The notes beneath the pieces were generated by a model, which had not been told where the DNA came from, did no database searches, and saw nothing but the letters and a program-made list of their open reading frames with translations. Source: Enoplosus armatus (lineage: Eukaryota; Chordata; Actinopteri; Centrarchiformes; Enoplosidae). From it: a DNA stretch of 64,000 bases. The stretch is from assembly GCF_043641665.1 (NCBI RefSeq), contig NC_092181.1:22328463-22392462 (forward strand). The letters run 5' to 3'. Positions 12,201 to 26,600 of this stretch are shown piece after piece (position 1 is the stretch's first letter; each line of letters begins with the position of its first letter). The position numbers and the translations under genes were made by a program.

Positions 12201-13918
12201 GTGTTTCAAATTAAATGAATGACGACGATTTAATGTCAAATAAACTCAGAAATAGCAACAATTTGCGGGAGATGTTGGAAAAATAATATCATAGAAATCC
12301 CTGCCAAGTGATTGACAGTCTGTGAGAATGGCACATCTAGGGGTTACCATGGTAACCGGGGCTCGGTTGCACTGTTATGCCTAAACATTATCATAAAAAA
12401 ATATGAACCCTGGTCCAAGGACACCATCAGAGAAACATTATGGTAATGCTCTTATACAAACAGTTCATTTCGGAGAAGGAAAACACATACATTCTGAAAT
12501 TTAACCCATTAGAACCCACGGTGACACCAGTGTAACACACACTTCAAAGGCCCCAAAATCTTCCTTATACAGCTTTGTGCTTGATCTTAACTCATTAAGT
12601 CCCTAAGCGGCATATACGAAACATCCTGGTGTGGTGGTCATGTCACAGTCATGTGACTGTGGCAGGTCGGGACCTTTTCAAAATGGTGGTGTGACATGTA
12701 AACACAAGTGAAGGAAGCAACTAATTTCAAAAAGCCTGTACTTTGATACTAAAGGTAAGTTAAAACCCATTTAACGATTCTAATGCTTGAATAGTGTCTC
12801 CTGTATACAGTCAACCTGTTTTGACCATATTTCTTGAACAAATTAATATAAAACAATAAAACAAGTAAATTTACCATAAACACCCAATGTAACGTATATG
12901 TACCATCACAGATCTTTGACATTAAGGGGTAGTATGAAAAAAACACATCAGAAATGTCTTCAATGTGGTCCACTTGGTCTGTGGTGTATTCCCCATAATT
13001 TTCCTTTGAGGGGAAATGGGTCTGGGTTCTTATGGGTTAAGGTGACAAATTTAAGTAACTCATACAATTAGGCTGGTTGGTGGTTATGAATGAAATGAGT
13101 GCGAGTTTTAAAGATGAAAATCTGTTTTGAGAGCAATCCCTGTGGCTCCTGAAAACAAAAGAAAGGATGAATCGTTTGAGGGCAGAGTGATACCCCGTCT
13201 TAGTCGGCTGCATTGGAGTATTTGATTAAATGTACATAATAGTTTTGGGTCAGATGGGGGAGCATTATTTAATAAAGCCTTGATCCAGAATTCATGTAGT
13301 AAAAGAAGGATAATCTATTGAGAAAACGATAGTAGAATAATTGTGGATGTGTTGGACGTCGTGGTCCTGTCATAAGTTTGTGATTGGGGGTCATGTGGCT
13401 CTCTGATGGTGACACAGATATCTGCACTCATTGATTTCTCTTCTGGGAGGCGGGGGGGGAAGGATGGTTCTTATTTTTAATCCAAGATAGATCGTGGGGA
13501 ACCTACACGTGCACAAACACACACACACACACACACATGCAGGGGAATGATGTCAGCTGCAGAGTGTAAACAGAAACAGCAGAACTACCAATCAGCACGC
13601 GCTCTTTAGCAAATTACAGGGGAAATTAGAGTGTGAGAGCAGGATGAAGGGATGAAGTGCAGATAGAGCTGCAGAGAGAGGGAGAAGCTTTTCACCAGAT
13701 TACAGAAGCAGCTACAGATTACGGCCTGTGGATTATGAGGGTTTGACCAAAAAAAAAAAAAGTGAGGGCAGAGAGACAAACAAGTCGCTGTTTCTGTGTC
13801 CTTTTCAGAGTGTGTGTGTGTGTGTTGGTTTTTGTGAGTGTCTTCGTGTCTGTGTGCTCCTTCCTGCTGTCTTCATCTTTCCTGTTAAAGATCAAGGTTA
13901 CCACATACACACAACACA

Positions 13919-13973
<55 letters not shown>

Positions 13974-15687
13974 CCAAACATACTGCAAACATACTTACCG
14001 TACAGACACGAGAGTCTCGGAAAGAAAGAAAATAAGCATCTTTCCCAAAAGGTTGAATCTAATAAACAAAGATACATGCGTCCGGTGCATAATGATGATA
14101 ATGTATTTGATTACATGTATGTGATATTCAAATGGTAATGGTGAAGTCTGAATACATGACCGGAACCTGCTATCTAGCTTCAATTCATTAGCAAGTCCTT
14201 TGATAAGAAGTTTAACACACCTAAATCAAAGTTATTCATGTTTTTGGATGATGAAACAAGTTTCTTTATGTTAGTAATGTTTGTGAACACCAGAGTAAAA
14301 CACACAAATTGCAGATTTTTCATATAACTCAGACTTTGCATGTGAATATACCTCTTATTTATGTGGTCAAAAAAGGACAGATTGAGCCTTTAAAGTTGGC
14401 TGAGGCTGATGAGTTTCCCAGTCTGACCTCTCCCTGTCCTCCTTACCTTGTCACTTCCCCTTGACCCCTTCCCCTTGTTGTTGTTGGAGTGAAAAAACTT
14501 GTTTCAGAGCTCTCTCAGGTATAAAAGTGTAGCTGTCAACTCTACCTGCAGGGAATGAAATATTAGAATCTGTACAGGGAGAGAATACATTAATCACTGA
14601 ATGCTGAATAGATTTAAATTTGGACTGTTTTTGTAATGAGTTTATTCCCCTTCTTTGCTCTCTCATTCTCTGCATCTCTTTTCTCTGTATGTTTCAGAGC
14701 TTCTCGGAGCAGCAAAGCGGGTGAACGTCAACATCCAGGATGCAGATGGGTGAGGGACTACAACTCTTCTTATTCATGTTCCCCCTGCCATTGTTCCACT
14801 TTGCCATCATCCGTTCCTCATCTTCTGTTTTTCCCTTCGTTTTTTTCTTTTCTTTCTGTATTCTTGACATCAACAACAGTGTTACTCATTTCATTGCATT
14901 GCAGCTACAGAGTTCCATCCAAGAATCAACATTAGATTTGCTCCGATTCAGAGCTGTGGTTCCTAACTTGGAGGTCAGAACTCCCCAAGGGATTACAAAA
15001 TACCTCTGAGATCCTTAAAGTGCCTTTAATCAATGAGAATCAATGAAAACAATGTGACAATGTGAAAGGGGTCTGCTGGGTGTGTAAATAAGCAACTCTT
15101 CGATAACAATATCAACTTAAAGAGTAACTTAACCCCCCCTGAAAATCTTGTTTCGTTTGCTGAAGTGATGTGCATGTGTACTCCAGGACGCCATGACATC
15201 ACTTTTGGGTGACCCTGAGCAAAACACCAAACTCCTACAAGCCTCTCAGACTTTATTCTGTGGCTGACACACGTTTTCATCAACTGATAGGGGCAAGCAA
15301 AAAGGAAAAAAATCTCCCTCTCAGATCAATATACTATCAACCGGATCGTTTTACACTTTACCCACAGCTTAAACTGATCTTTGAAACGTGGAAAGGAAAG
15401 CCAACATTTCTCAGCTGTTAATTTGCTCAGAAATGTTCTCTTATCAACTCTGAATGTACAACTATGGATTTTGGCTATATTTAGACTCATGATTGGTTAA
15501 GCTTTTTATGTGCACATGCTTGGTTTGCGATTGTGTTCCATTTGACTCCATCAGATAACAAAGATCTTTTTATTATGTTGATTGGAATCAGATAATTGGA
15601 CTCAGCTTCTTGTTTAATGACTGATGATTCGTTGATTTGACTCTAGGGCCCGGCCCTTATATGCACCAGGGATCCATTAGACACACA

Positions 15688-15730
<43 letters not shown>

Positions 15731-18700
15731 GCGCGCTTTGTGTACGCTCGGCTTCGGGGTAGAGAGATTGCTTATTAATGGAAGTAGGTCATTTGCCCCC
15801 TCCCGTCGCTCACACAGAGCTGAGGGGCGGAGCTGCTCTACGCTGAAGATTATTTCAGCAAAGTTATGCTCTGGTTTCACACTACATCTATGAATATGTG
15901 TATTTTTATGCATAATCTATGTCTGTGTGAAGGTTGTCACCGCTGCACCATGCTGCTCTGAGTGGTAACAAGGAGCTGATCTCTCTGCTGTTGGAGGCCC
16001 AGGCAGCAGTCGATATTAAAGACCATAAAGGTAAGAATACACACAGATTTTCACAGAAAACAAATGTCCTTACAACTCACTATGTTCTCATGAAACAGAC
16101 TCAAAACACACAAAACAAAACAATCACATAAAAACAGGAAAACAAATACATATTCTGGCTGTCCCCGTGTGACCAGTAATACCATCTTATGTAATAAAAG
16201 GAGAGCTTGTTGCAAGTGCAATAAAAAAAAGTAGTGTACAGTATTTATGGGAAGTGACAGATTTGTGTGCACAGCAAACAATAGACAATAGAGGAGGAAT
16301 GCTTCACAGCTGCAGGACTGAGAGCCAAAAGGAAGCAAAGCAGCAAAGATCTTCGTCTCATACTGGCAGATTCCAGAGGAAGAAGAAGAAATCTCAGGAC
16401 AGATGGAAGATATAATCCCTCCAGGATGTAGGTCTACTGTCTCGACACTCCCAGTCAGCCATGCCCAGTATGTCTGTAAATGGAGGCATACATGACATAC
16501 ATATCTCTAAATAGAGACATACAACTGGCAGGCGTCCTTACCAGGTGGGGCCCACCTCCTCAACTGGTTTCTCTCTGCGGAGGTGGTAGGGAAATCTTAC
16601 ATCAAGCTCCTCCAGTGCTTACAGAGCTTGTGGTGAGGACTGGAAAGCTTGACTTGAAAGATGCAGCTCCGCTCAGCAGCGTTTCAGCGTCTTTCAGCTC
16701 ATTTCAGCTGTGATCAGTGTTGTTTTCTGATAAACCCACTGTACTCTACCTGCATAGGACCACACAACAGACAGCAAAGTTAGCAACAAGCCAGCTGGGG
16801 GACCATTTAGCAGCTAACAAGACAGATGTTTCCCATAGGAGTTTGGTGAACATTGGACTCACATTCATCAGGTGTCCAGAAACATGACTCCAAATGAGGA
16901 ATAACGTTAGTCTGTGTCTACTGGCTGTATGAATAGGCAACTGTTGCTAACTGGTTAGCCATATCAACTTAAATATATCAATGTTGTCTTTCCACTGCCC
17001 CCAAGTGGCCAAGAAATCTGTTATTGTAGGTGTAATGTTCACCAATCATTGGACAAGAGAAGCTGTCTGACTTGGAAGGTCTTTTCCTCATCTAGACCAC
17101 ATCACATCCATCTACAAAATGTTCTTGTGCAAGATGCCAACTTAAGGTCACTGACGTGGACATCCTGCAGGCCCGGGCTTGATATCCTGTCCAAAAAACA
17201 AAATCATAAACAGAAAAGCGAACAAACAACTATGTATTCAGCAACTCTGCCAAGATACTCCTGGAAACACAGTTGAGAGTATTTCCAAGATCAGGAAACT
17301 CATTTGGTTATGATGATTATCAAAATTCTGTGAGACCTTTATTATCCTGTTTTTGGTGCAGAAATATAAAGTAGGTCCACTAGCCTATGACCTGGTGATG
17401 ATCCACACATTGACCACCACAGGACATATGAATCACAATACCACATTGACCAGTGGAAAGAAAGCGGGCTCATATCACTTCCAGAACCTCCTGAGTTGAG
17501 GCAGTGTCCATTACATCAAGACATTCCTTAGTGTCTCTTTCCCTGCACAGTCTGGGTGAAGTCCTCTTCCCCTCCTTTTGAAAGCCACCAAAACTGAAAG
17601 TCATTTTCCATCACATCTCTTCATATACTCAGGCTTTAGCTTCTGTAACTCCTTCAGCTGCTGAGCCGCTTTATCCTGCCACCACTCTTCTGAGTCAGGA
17701 CTCCCTCATGCCAGCCAGGCCTGGAGGGCCTCTTTATTCAGCTTGACGATATGGCTCATCACTGGTATCAAGACTGGGGGTCTTGGGTTGCTGCCATGAG
17801 AAATATGCTCAGTGCTCCTTGCAGCCACTGCTACAAAGTGGTGTTTAATGTCTTCTGGTTTGAGGCACTGGTAATTACTTCATGGTGGATTTTTGTGCTG
17901 TGCCCAGGTGAACTTTGAATCACCTTGCATTTCTTGCATGGGAGTGGGCTGCAATGTCAAGTTTCCTGCAAGGTTCTCTTATGTCTTGTTCAGCCATTTA
18001 TAGGGGATTTCTTGACGTGCCCTTTGTCTGAAAGCAGTTTGTCTGCAGCGTCCCATGAGTACAATGCTTGCACAAACAATACATCCACGGTCACAAAGGG
18101 TCACAAGCATGCCAACCACAATAAGATTGCATTTCCAGAAGGGATACTGAGAGTTTGGGCTTCAGTCTGTTGAACAGTGAAACAGATATTACAGAAATGT
18201 TTGCGAAAATTCACATTCACATTAGGGCTGCAAGTAATGATTGTTGTCATTATAAATGAATCTACTGATTGTTTTCTCGATTAATTCATCCATCATTTGG
18301 TCTACAGATTGTCAGAAAATAGCAAAAGTTCCCAGGGCTCATGGTGTCATCCAAGAATGTTTTGTTTTGTCCAAAACCCAATTATATTAAGTTTTCTATC
18401 ACGGGAGACTAAAAATACAGAAAAAAAAATCACTTAACAATCGCTTAAAAAGCTGACTTAAACAATTAATCAATTTTCAGTATAGTTGCTAATTACTTTT
18501 CTGTCAATCGACTATATCAGTGGCAACACTTAGGGCTTAATTGGTTCTTACAGTGTAAAAAGCACAATGGAGTACAATAGTGAATTTGATCATTTAGTTT
18601 AGTGATTCAACTGTAAAATGTATTAAGAAAATAGTAGGTATCTTTGCCTGCTGGATGGCCACTGGCAAACTGGCCAGTCTGTCTATAAAAGAAGAATAAC

Positions 18701-19190
18701 AGAGTGTGTGTATTTGCATGCATTCATGTGTCTTTATATTCTCATTTCTTTGTATGTGTATGTGCATGTGCTCGTGGGGGCTCATATGTCTGTGTTTTAT
18801 TGTGCTGTCATCTTTGGCTGTGTTTCTGTGTGTGTTTGTCTCTCGGTGTGTATGTGTGTGTATATGTGTGTGTTTTGTGTAGGGATGCGTCCTCTGCATT
18901 ACGCTGCATGGCAGGGGAAGACTGAACCAATGAAAATGCTGCTGAAGGCAGGCTCGTCAGTCAACGGACAGTCGGATGAAGGACAGATCCCTCTCCACCT
19001 ATCAGCTCAGCATGGACACTATGATGGGGTAACTGTGTTTGTGTGTACTGTAGGTGTTTGTGTGTGTGTTTGGTGTGTGTACAGTGGCCATGTGTGTGTT
19101 TTTGTGAGGTGTGTTTATTGTTAGGCTGTTATGTGTGCCGGATGATGCATGCATGATTTGTGGTTGTTCAATTCAGAAGCGCCAGTAAGA

Positions 19191-19240
<50 letters not shown>

Positions 19241-19831
19241 AGTCGGAGATGTTGCTTCAACACCAGTCCAACCCGTGTATCTCAGACTCAGCTGGGAAAA
19301 CACCATTGGACCTCGCCTGTGAATTTGGACGTGTCGGAGTGAGTAGATTTGACTGAAAACCAAACAAAACACATCAACTTACTGAGAGTATATTAAGATA
19401 CATTTTTATTTTTATTTTATTTTAATTAACTCTTATTTGACGAGGAAAAGCCTCACTTGCGGTGGCCCCCAGAGCTCAACACATTTAGACCCTAAGGTTT
19501 TCCAGCCAGAAGAGACACAGAGAGACCAAATTTAGCTATTTTAAATCTGATTTTGCAGAGGGTTCCACACAGAGGGAGCAGTATACATGCAAGCTTGTTT
19601 ACGTAGTTCACTACAGATTTTTAATAGAAATGACTCCATATTGTACATGAACACGCTGTGTGTCTCTCTGTCTGTCTTTTAGGTGGTCCAGCTCCTGCTC
19701 AGCAGTAACATGTGCGCAGCCATGCTGGAGCCAAAACCCTCTGACCCCAACGGAGTGTCACCTCTGCATCTCGCTGCCAAGAACGGACACATCGATGTCA
19801 TACGGTCTGAAAAACTTGTCCTTCCAGTTTG

Positions 19832-19864
<33 letters not shown>

Positions 19865-22800
19865 GTCTGTCTTCATACCTGCCTTATCTACCTGTCAGTC
19901 TGTCTACCTCACTTACTCAAAGCACATATATAGTAGGTCCATATAGTTTTTTTGTCTAGTTTAAGTCTTTTAAAATACTTTTACAGACATACTTTTATTG
20001 ACTTGCATTTACATAGATGGCTTTTTGTATAGATTTTGTTTTACTCTACTTCTGTTTTTCATTTGTTTGATTCTATATAAGCACTCTGATGAAATGATGT
20101 TGTGAAAGATGCTATACAAATAAAGGTTAATATTACATTTCATGTTGTGCTGCAGGTTGCTGATTCAGGCTGGCATAGATATCAACAGACAGTCCGAGTC
20201 TGGCACAGCGCTACATCAGGCAGCCCTCTGTGGGAAGACGGAGGTAGTACGCCTGCTGCTGGATGTAAGTCTACCTGCCTGTCTCTCTATCCGTCTGTCT
20301 GTCTGATTAATGTGTTTACAAAAGCAACTGTTGTTAAAGCTGTCTCCCTCTCCGCAGCTGAGCAAGTTTACACTTCAGCACTTGGCATTCATCCCACTGA
20401 GCTGTGTGATGAAGCCTGTGGGATATGTTAGCCTGTTACATAAAACAGTAGCAGAGTGGCTAGCACCCTACCTGTCATGCAATATTCAACCCAGTTCTGT
20501 TTTGTTTTTTAATCCATTTGTCACCTTCAGATAAATAAGGATCCTGCTTTTGAACAGGGCCTGCTTTCAGTGTCCTCTCTTATCCCTACTGTATATCACT
20601 TTTGATGTTCCTGCTGAGGCAGCACACACAACACATGTTAGCCGCAGGCGTGTACGCACAGCCAGACTGACATCGAATGCGCAGTATATCCCTATTATGA
20701 ACTCAATGTGACACAATTTCACGGTGCAACTTTAATATTTTGTCTTCCACCCAGAGCGGCATCAGTGCAGGAGTGAGAAACACTCTGAGTCAAACTGCTC
20801 TGGACATCGTTAACCAATTCACCACCACACAGGCCAGCCGAGAGATCAAACAACTACTGAGAGGTGAATACATGACTGCAACCCTTCACAATGTCACAAT
20901 CCAATACCAAGTAATACTAGAGCCAGAGTCACCAATATTGATACATAATAAGAAGCCTATTAAAAGTGATTAATTTACTATGATGTGTGGGGAGAGTCAT
21001 GTGTCCTGATTGAATTTTTAATAGGCTACTTCTGAATGTATTTTCATTACCACCAAATAGTTTGTCAATGTTCATTATTATTACATGGTTATTAAAATAC
21101 AGGACTGATTTTAATGGTAAATAACACAAATGTGTGAATCAAACAGTGCATGCACCCCAACCCTACCTCTTCCTTTCTGCTCTACTTTTTCAAAGTACCT
21201 GTAAATCTCTGCTGAGCTCTCGTCCACCACTTGACTCCACTCTACTCCACTGCTCACTCATACTATACTCTCATGTTGTAGATGCTTCGGCTGCGATGCA
21301 GGTGCGTGCACTGAAGGATTACTGCAACAACTACGACCTTACCAGCCTCAACATCAAAGCTGGAGACATTATCACGGTACAAAGATCCAAAATGCAGTTC
21401 ATTTCTCAACCTGTTCTCAAAGTGCTGCACGTCTATCTACTGAAATTCATCGTCAGTGCAGAAAATATGCAATGCAGTTAATGATAATATTTATCACTGG
21501 TAATAGCTTTTGTATAACTTTCACTTATATACCAGGAGCCAGTTGCACCGGCTTTTCATAAGTTCAAACTTAGCCTAGTTATGACGTGTAGTATTTATTA
21601 AGTGGAGATTAACAAATCACGAAATTAAAAATGGATTGCGCCACACAAACTAGTTCTTACATAGAGAGTAGTTGTGACTAAATAAACTTAAAACCACTAA
21701 CCAGTTTAACCAGGTGTAACTGATGCTTAACTAACTGAAGTAACTGACAAAACTAATGTTAGCTTGCTAATATTTGACCCATTTAGATTGAAGGGTAAAT
21801 GAGATAATGTGGAAGATGGTTGATATATTTGACATGACACTTGACAAAGTGCTGTTTAATAATGACGTAAACTAGGAAATTTAGAAATTACGTTTCATAA
21901 AAATAAGACATTCAAATTACAAAAAGCTGTGCTGATGATGTTAGCGTCAGTTAGGTTAGCTTTATCAGATATTTCATCATTCTTAAAGAGGAACTACACA
22001 ATATATTTTTGTTTGTTTTGCGCTGAACACAGTTCTTGTTGGCGTGTGATGTTAAAACTGGTGATTTTTTTCAATTAAACTCATATTTTGCATAAAACAG
22101 CCTTTTCTGCTATAAATTAGCTTGTGCTGTATCTATCTGCTTACTTCCTCTTATCTTACCTCCATGTATGCAGATATAAATAAATCAGAGTCATACCTAC
22201 ATTTACAAAGGATGCCCCCCTACAACTTTTACTTTTACAGCTTGTGACGCTACGGTGACTTCCTTTTTACATAGCTGAGTACTTTTGACTGGATGGCGCT
22301 ACAGTTTCCAAGCAACTTGTTTACACATTACAAAGGTGTTTACTAGCTAAGACATATCTAAAGTTGTAATGGTGCAACCCAATTTTGTAAATCACTCGTT
22401 TGAAACTAGCTAGTATGAACACAAACTTAGCGTTGGTTTTATGTTTAGCCGTTGCAGCACAGTCCAGTTTTAGTTTTGTGTAAACAGGTTTCCATCTTAT
22501 CTTTGTAAACTGTTTGTTGACAGGTTTTGGAGCAGCACTCTGATGGCCGATGGAAAGGCTGTATTCACGACAACCGCACAGGAAATGACCGTGTGGGCTA
22601 CTTCCCCTCCAACATGGTGGAAGTCATCAAGAGGGCAGGTGACCACCCACATCACAGCTGTGTGTGTGTGTGTGTGTGGGTGGGAGGACGTGTGTGCTTT
22701 CGCATGTGTGTGAGTTCAGCAGCTGTTCAGTAGCTATAGCTGATCATTAGTTGTAGCTAGCAGCAGCATCATTGGCCTCTTTCGGCAGCCCATCCGTTTT

Positions 22801-23598
22801 TCCCAACCTGTCAATCATTTCCATTGATCAAACACTGTCCTGTACTGGCTGTCTACCCTCCTCCCTTCCTCTATATTTCTGCTCCTTCTGTCACCCTCCC
22901 TACTCAATAAACCCGTCAAACCAACCAGCTCTAGATTGTGATGCTTTTGTTCATATTGTTTGTTTGCTTTATTGCTATAGTGACACTATATTTTAATTTG
23001 TAGACATATATTCCCTGTGGACATATGGATGTATTCTTTTCTCATATTTTGATTTTAATCAATTATTATTTTATACATTTTCAAATTTGATTAGATTTGT
23101 TTTGTTTCAAGTTGACTGATCAGTTGTTGTTGTTGTGTTGTTGTTGTTGTTTTGCACCTCCCTCCTCCTGGCTCGTGTCCAGGTCACTCCCCCTCCCAGC
23201 AGTGCCACACCCTCCTGCTCCGCAGGCCCAACCCCTGTCCCATTGCCTCGGTCAACGGACACTCATACCCCCCCTCCAAAGTCCTCCCCCTACATCTGCC
23301 TCCCCCTCCTCCCCCTCACCCCAACACACAGTCCCTCCCTCGGTTCTCCTCCTTTGGGTACGTTCCTCTTCCCATCTCTCCTCCTTCTCTGTCTACTCCT
23401 CCTCTGTCCACTCCTCCTCCTCCTCCTCCTCCTCCTCCTCTCTCCACTTCTCAGGAGCAGCAGAGTCAGACAGGTACATACTGTAGTATCACTTTGAATC
23501 ACAGATAAGCATCCTTTCTTCGCTGTTTGACAAGACCACATGTTAGAATATATTAACTATCTGCTTATTCCAGCACTTCACTAGCTACACACACACAC

Positions 23599-23646
<48 letters not shown>

Positions 23647-26600
23647 GTATGTAGATTTTATGTATATATTTATATATATATATATATATATATATTAATT
23701 AAAGGATCAGTTCACCCTAATGACTAGAAGGTACATTTTCCCACTTACTCTTTGTGGTGTCTCGCCACATGGATTTCTGCTGCCATTTTATAAAGGGTGC
23801 CCCAATCAGTATTTTGGAGCCGTTCACAGATGACAGATAGCAGTATGAGATGAGAAAGTATCATGAATTAATAACTGTTTATTTATTGGCAGGCAACATG
23901 TGCAACATATTCCTCTCTCTCTCTGCCTTAGTGCTAGCTAGCTTCGAAAACTTAATGACTTATAATTTATAATCTTTTTCAGACACCTGGTAGAAACTGT
24001 CAGACCTGTGAAGCCATTTTAGCAGCACATAGAGACATTGACTCAAGTGTTTTGCGTCATCTGATCGGCCAAACTATTTAGAACAAATGTCAGCCGATAA
24101 TGATCGATGGCCGATCGATCGGAGCACCCTTACATTTTATCTCATTAGGAACTATTTTCTACCAAAGATAAAAATATAGTGGAAACCATCCAGAGATAAG
24201 TCTTTGGATTATCCTAACTGACCAGGACATTATGTTTCCAATTTTTCCATGCAGCATCCATTCACTTCCATTGTACTGGAATACTGTACATATTATACAA
24301 AACAGAACAGTGGTTTTCTGCACAATAGTTATTAATATTATGCAGACAAGCACACAATGATGAACCTGTCTAAGGGTCTGTGGGGATTTACAAGTCTCAA
24401 AATGATTAGCACTTAGAGGTGGCGCAACCACTATGAGTAATTATGTGTTTATGAATGTGTAGGTGAGTGAGTGTATCTTTGTGAGCCTGAGTGAGATAAA
24501 GTGAGAGTTAAACATGTTTATATATGAACCTATAATACACACATTATCATATGGGTCTGTGTAGCTGTTGATTATAATTCTTGGTTACAAGAACTTTCTT
24601 CAAAAATAGACTAAAACATTGTCAATGACAAATGTGTGTGTGTGTGTGTGTGTGTATGTGTGTGTGTGTGTGTGACAGGTTCGCGGACTGCAGAGCCGAG
24701 TCCTCAAGGCTCTCCAACTCTGGGACATCAGAGCAGCACCAGTGAGGATATCTGGGTGCTACGCAAACCGCTGGCAGGTAAATGCACAAAAATGTTTTCA
24801 GGGTATCAGTGAGAAAATATGTCTTTAAGGAATGTCCTCTATATAATACTGCATCCTGCAATGTGTGTGTTTGTGTGAGCAGGTGGCGAGCGCAGTGGCA
24901 GCGTGGGCAGCATCGGCAGCGTCCGGTCATCAAGCAGCTTGCAGAGCTCGGGAAACACACACGTTCTGACCACCCCTGCACCCAGTCCACACCCGGCAAC
25001 CACACCAGGAGTCAACACACACGGCCTTAACGCTCCAGGCCTGCACGCACAAGCTGAAGGGGTCAAGGTAAAGGACTCCTTGCATTTATTTGTGTGCATG
25101 TGTTTGCACTCGTTTACATCACGTTGCTGCTGGATCTTTAAAAAACAGCAAGCACGTCGTTTTTGGGAAACAGCAGAACCTTTTCAGGAAACAAACAAAA
25201 GTCTAGTAACCAAGTTAACCACAATTCTGTTTCCTGCTCAGTTTGTTCTTTCGTTGGAGAGATAAGCATTGCTTCTTTTCAACAGTAGACGAGGTGCATT
25301 AAGATCGAGGCCTCCTGGTTTGTCCTTTTGATTTGTGACACAGTCAACTTTTCTGCCTGGACAAACTGTAACAGTTAAATTCTACTGTATCCTTCCCTGA
25401 ATATCTTCTCTCATTTTGTTAGATTGTGTAATCATGTGTCAATTTCAACATAGGTGTATAAACAGTATATCTGTAGCTATATATGCCAGTGAAAATCCTT
25501 ATATGTATGTTCATTAACAAATGCTATGCGGAAAAGTTACAACAGTGAGTTCTCCTAAACTCAAATGTGATTAGGTTGGCGTCAGCTACACTGTTGTATT
25601 TAGTATTTGTATGATTTGAGTCTGATATCTACACATCCCCTGTTAAGTGCAAAGACATACTTTGAAAAAGCTTTCATGTTATATTTTTAAGGAAACAGAT
25701 GATCAATATCTCATGCATTTGGCCGCCACAACAACCCAAACTTGCCAACAAGAGTGAACACATCTAATATGCTTTCCTTTTTATAATCTGTGATGTCACC
25801 CTGCAGGTCTCCCCTCTAACACCTTTAGCACATTCTAAATTCAACCGGATATAACAAGTCTATTGTTAGGTAGTGCCTTAAAAATGCTGAATTAACGATT
25901 AGCCAAACTGGATGGTGTTTCCATATTATGCTGGAGGAACGTCTTCTATTTTAAGAAGCATTTATTCTAGGATTTCTGCTGCATCAGTGTTGGTAAATTG
26001 CAGGAAATGAAGAAGAGGGTAGCATGTCAGAATCTGTCTGTTATACGTGCACTTAGTCCACTGAACTGTGTCTCTAGACACCTCTGGGATTTTTATGATT
26101 ATGCTTGAGTAAATGTTTCACTTTGTGAGTGTATGTATGTGTGTGTGTATGAGCGTATTTGTGTGTGTTCTTGTGTTTTAGCTCCTGGCCACTGTGCTGT
26201 CCCAGTCGGTAAAAGCCAAGGAGCATCTCTTGGAGCAGTCGCAGTCTGTTGAGCAGTCAGCGAGTAAGCACACAAACACAGAATAAAAGCAATACATTTG
26301 GCTTTACTTGAAGTGATAATTTGTCCTTTTTCATTTGAGTTAAAAGTCTGTTTTGCTGTTGCCTTCTGCTAATTGATCAAACCCAGCAGTGATTAAAACA
26401 GGTACTACAAAGTATGTCCTCACTTGCTAATGAAAACAATATACCAGTGAGCCAGTGCTTCAAGAAAGGCATTCTTGTCTTTAGTCTTTAGTAAAGTGAT
26501 AACACTTAAAAAAAGATCAAGGCGGGGTTCACCAGTACAACAAATGCCTCAGGCCTTGTTTAGATTGCTGCTTTTATGAATAATTTGTCCTGCATTTCAC

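Larger units (their letters stand above)
14698..20863 (+). other. caskin1: caskin1 exons 2-8: ankyrin-repeat region
   Basis: Seven exons encode about six ankyrin repeats with canonical cores: [66 protein letters not shown] and the capping [11 protein letters not shown]. Exon 5 (19243-19338, 96 nt) starts and ends on codon boundaries. Exons 4 and 5 are preceded by TG-rich rather than C/T-rich tracts. In Caskins this region precedes an SH3 domain, as here; its partner is not evident from sequence. Confidence 0.93.

Noticed and set aside
13719..14138. ORFs of 89-136 codons on both strands across 13923-13970
   Set aside because: Driven by the (TA)n repeat; no conserved domain and no supporting splice sites.
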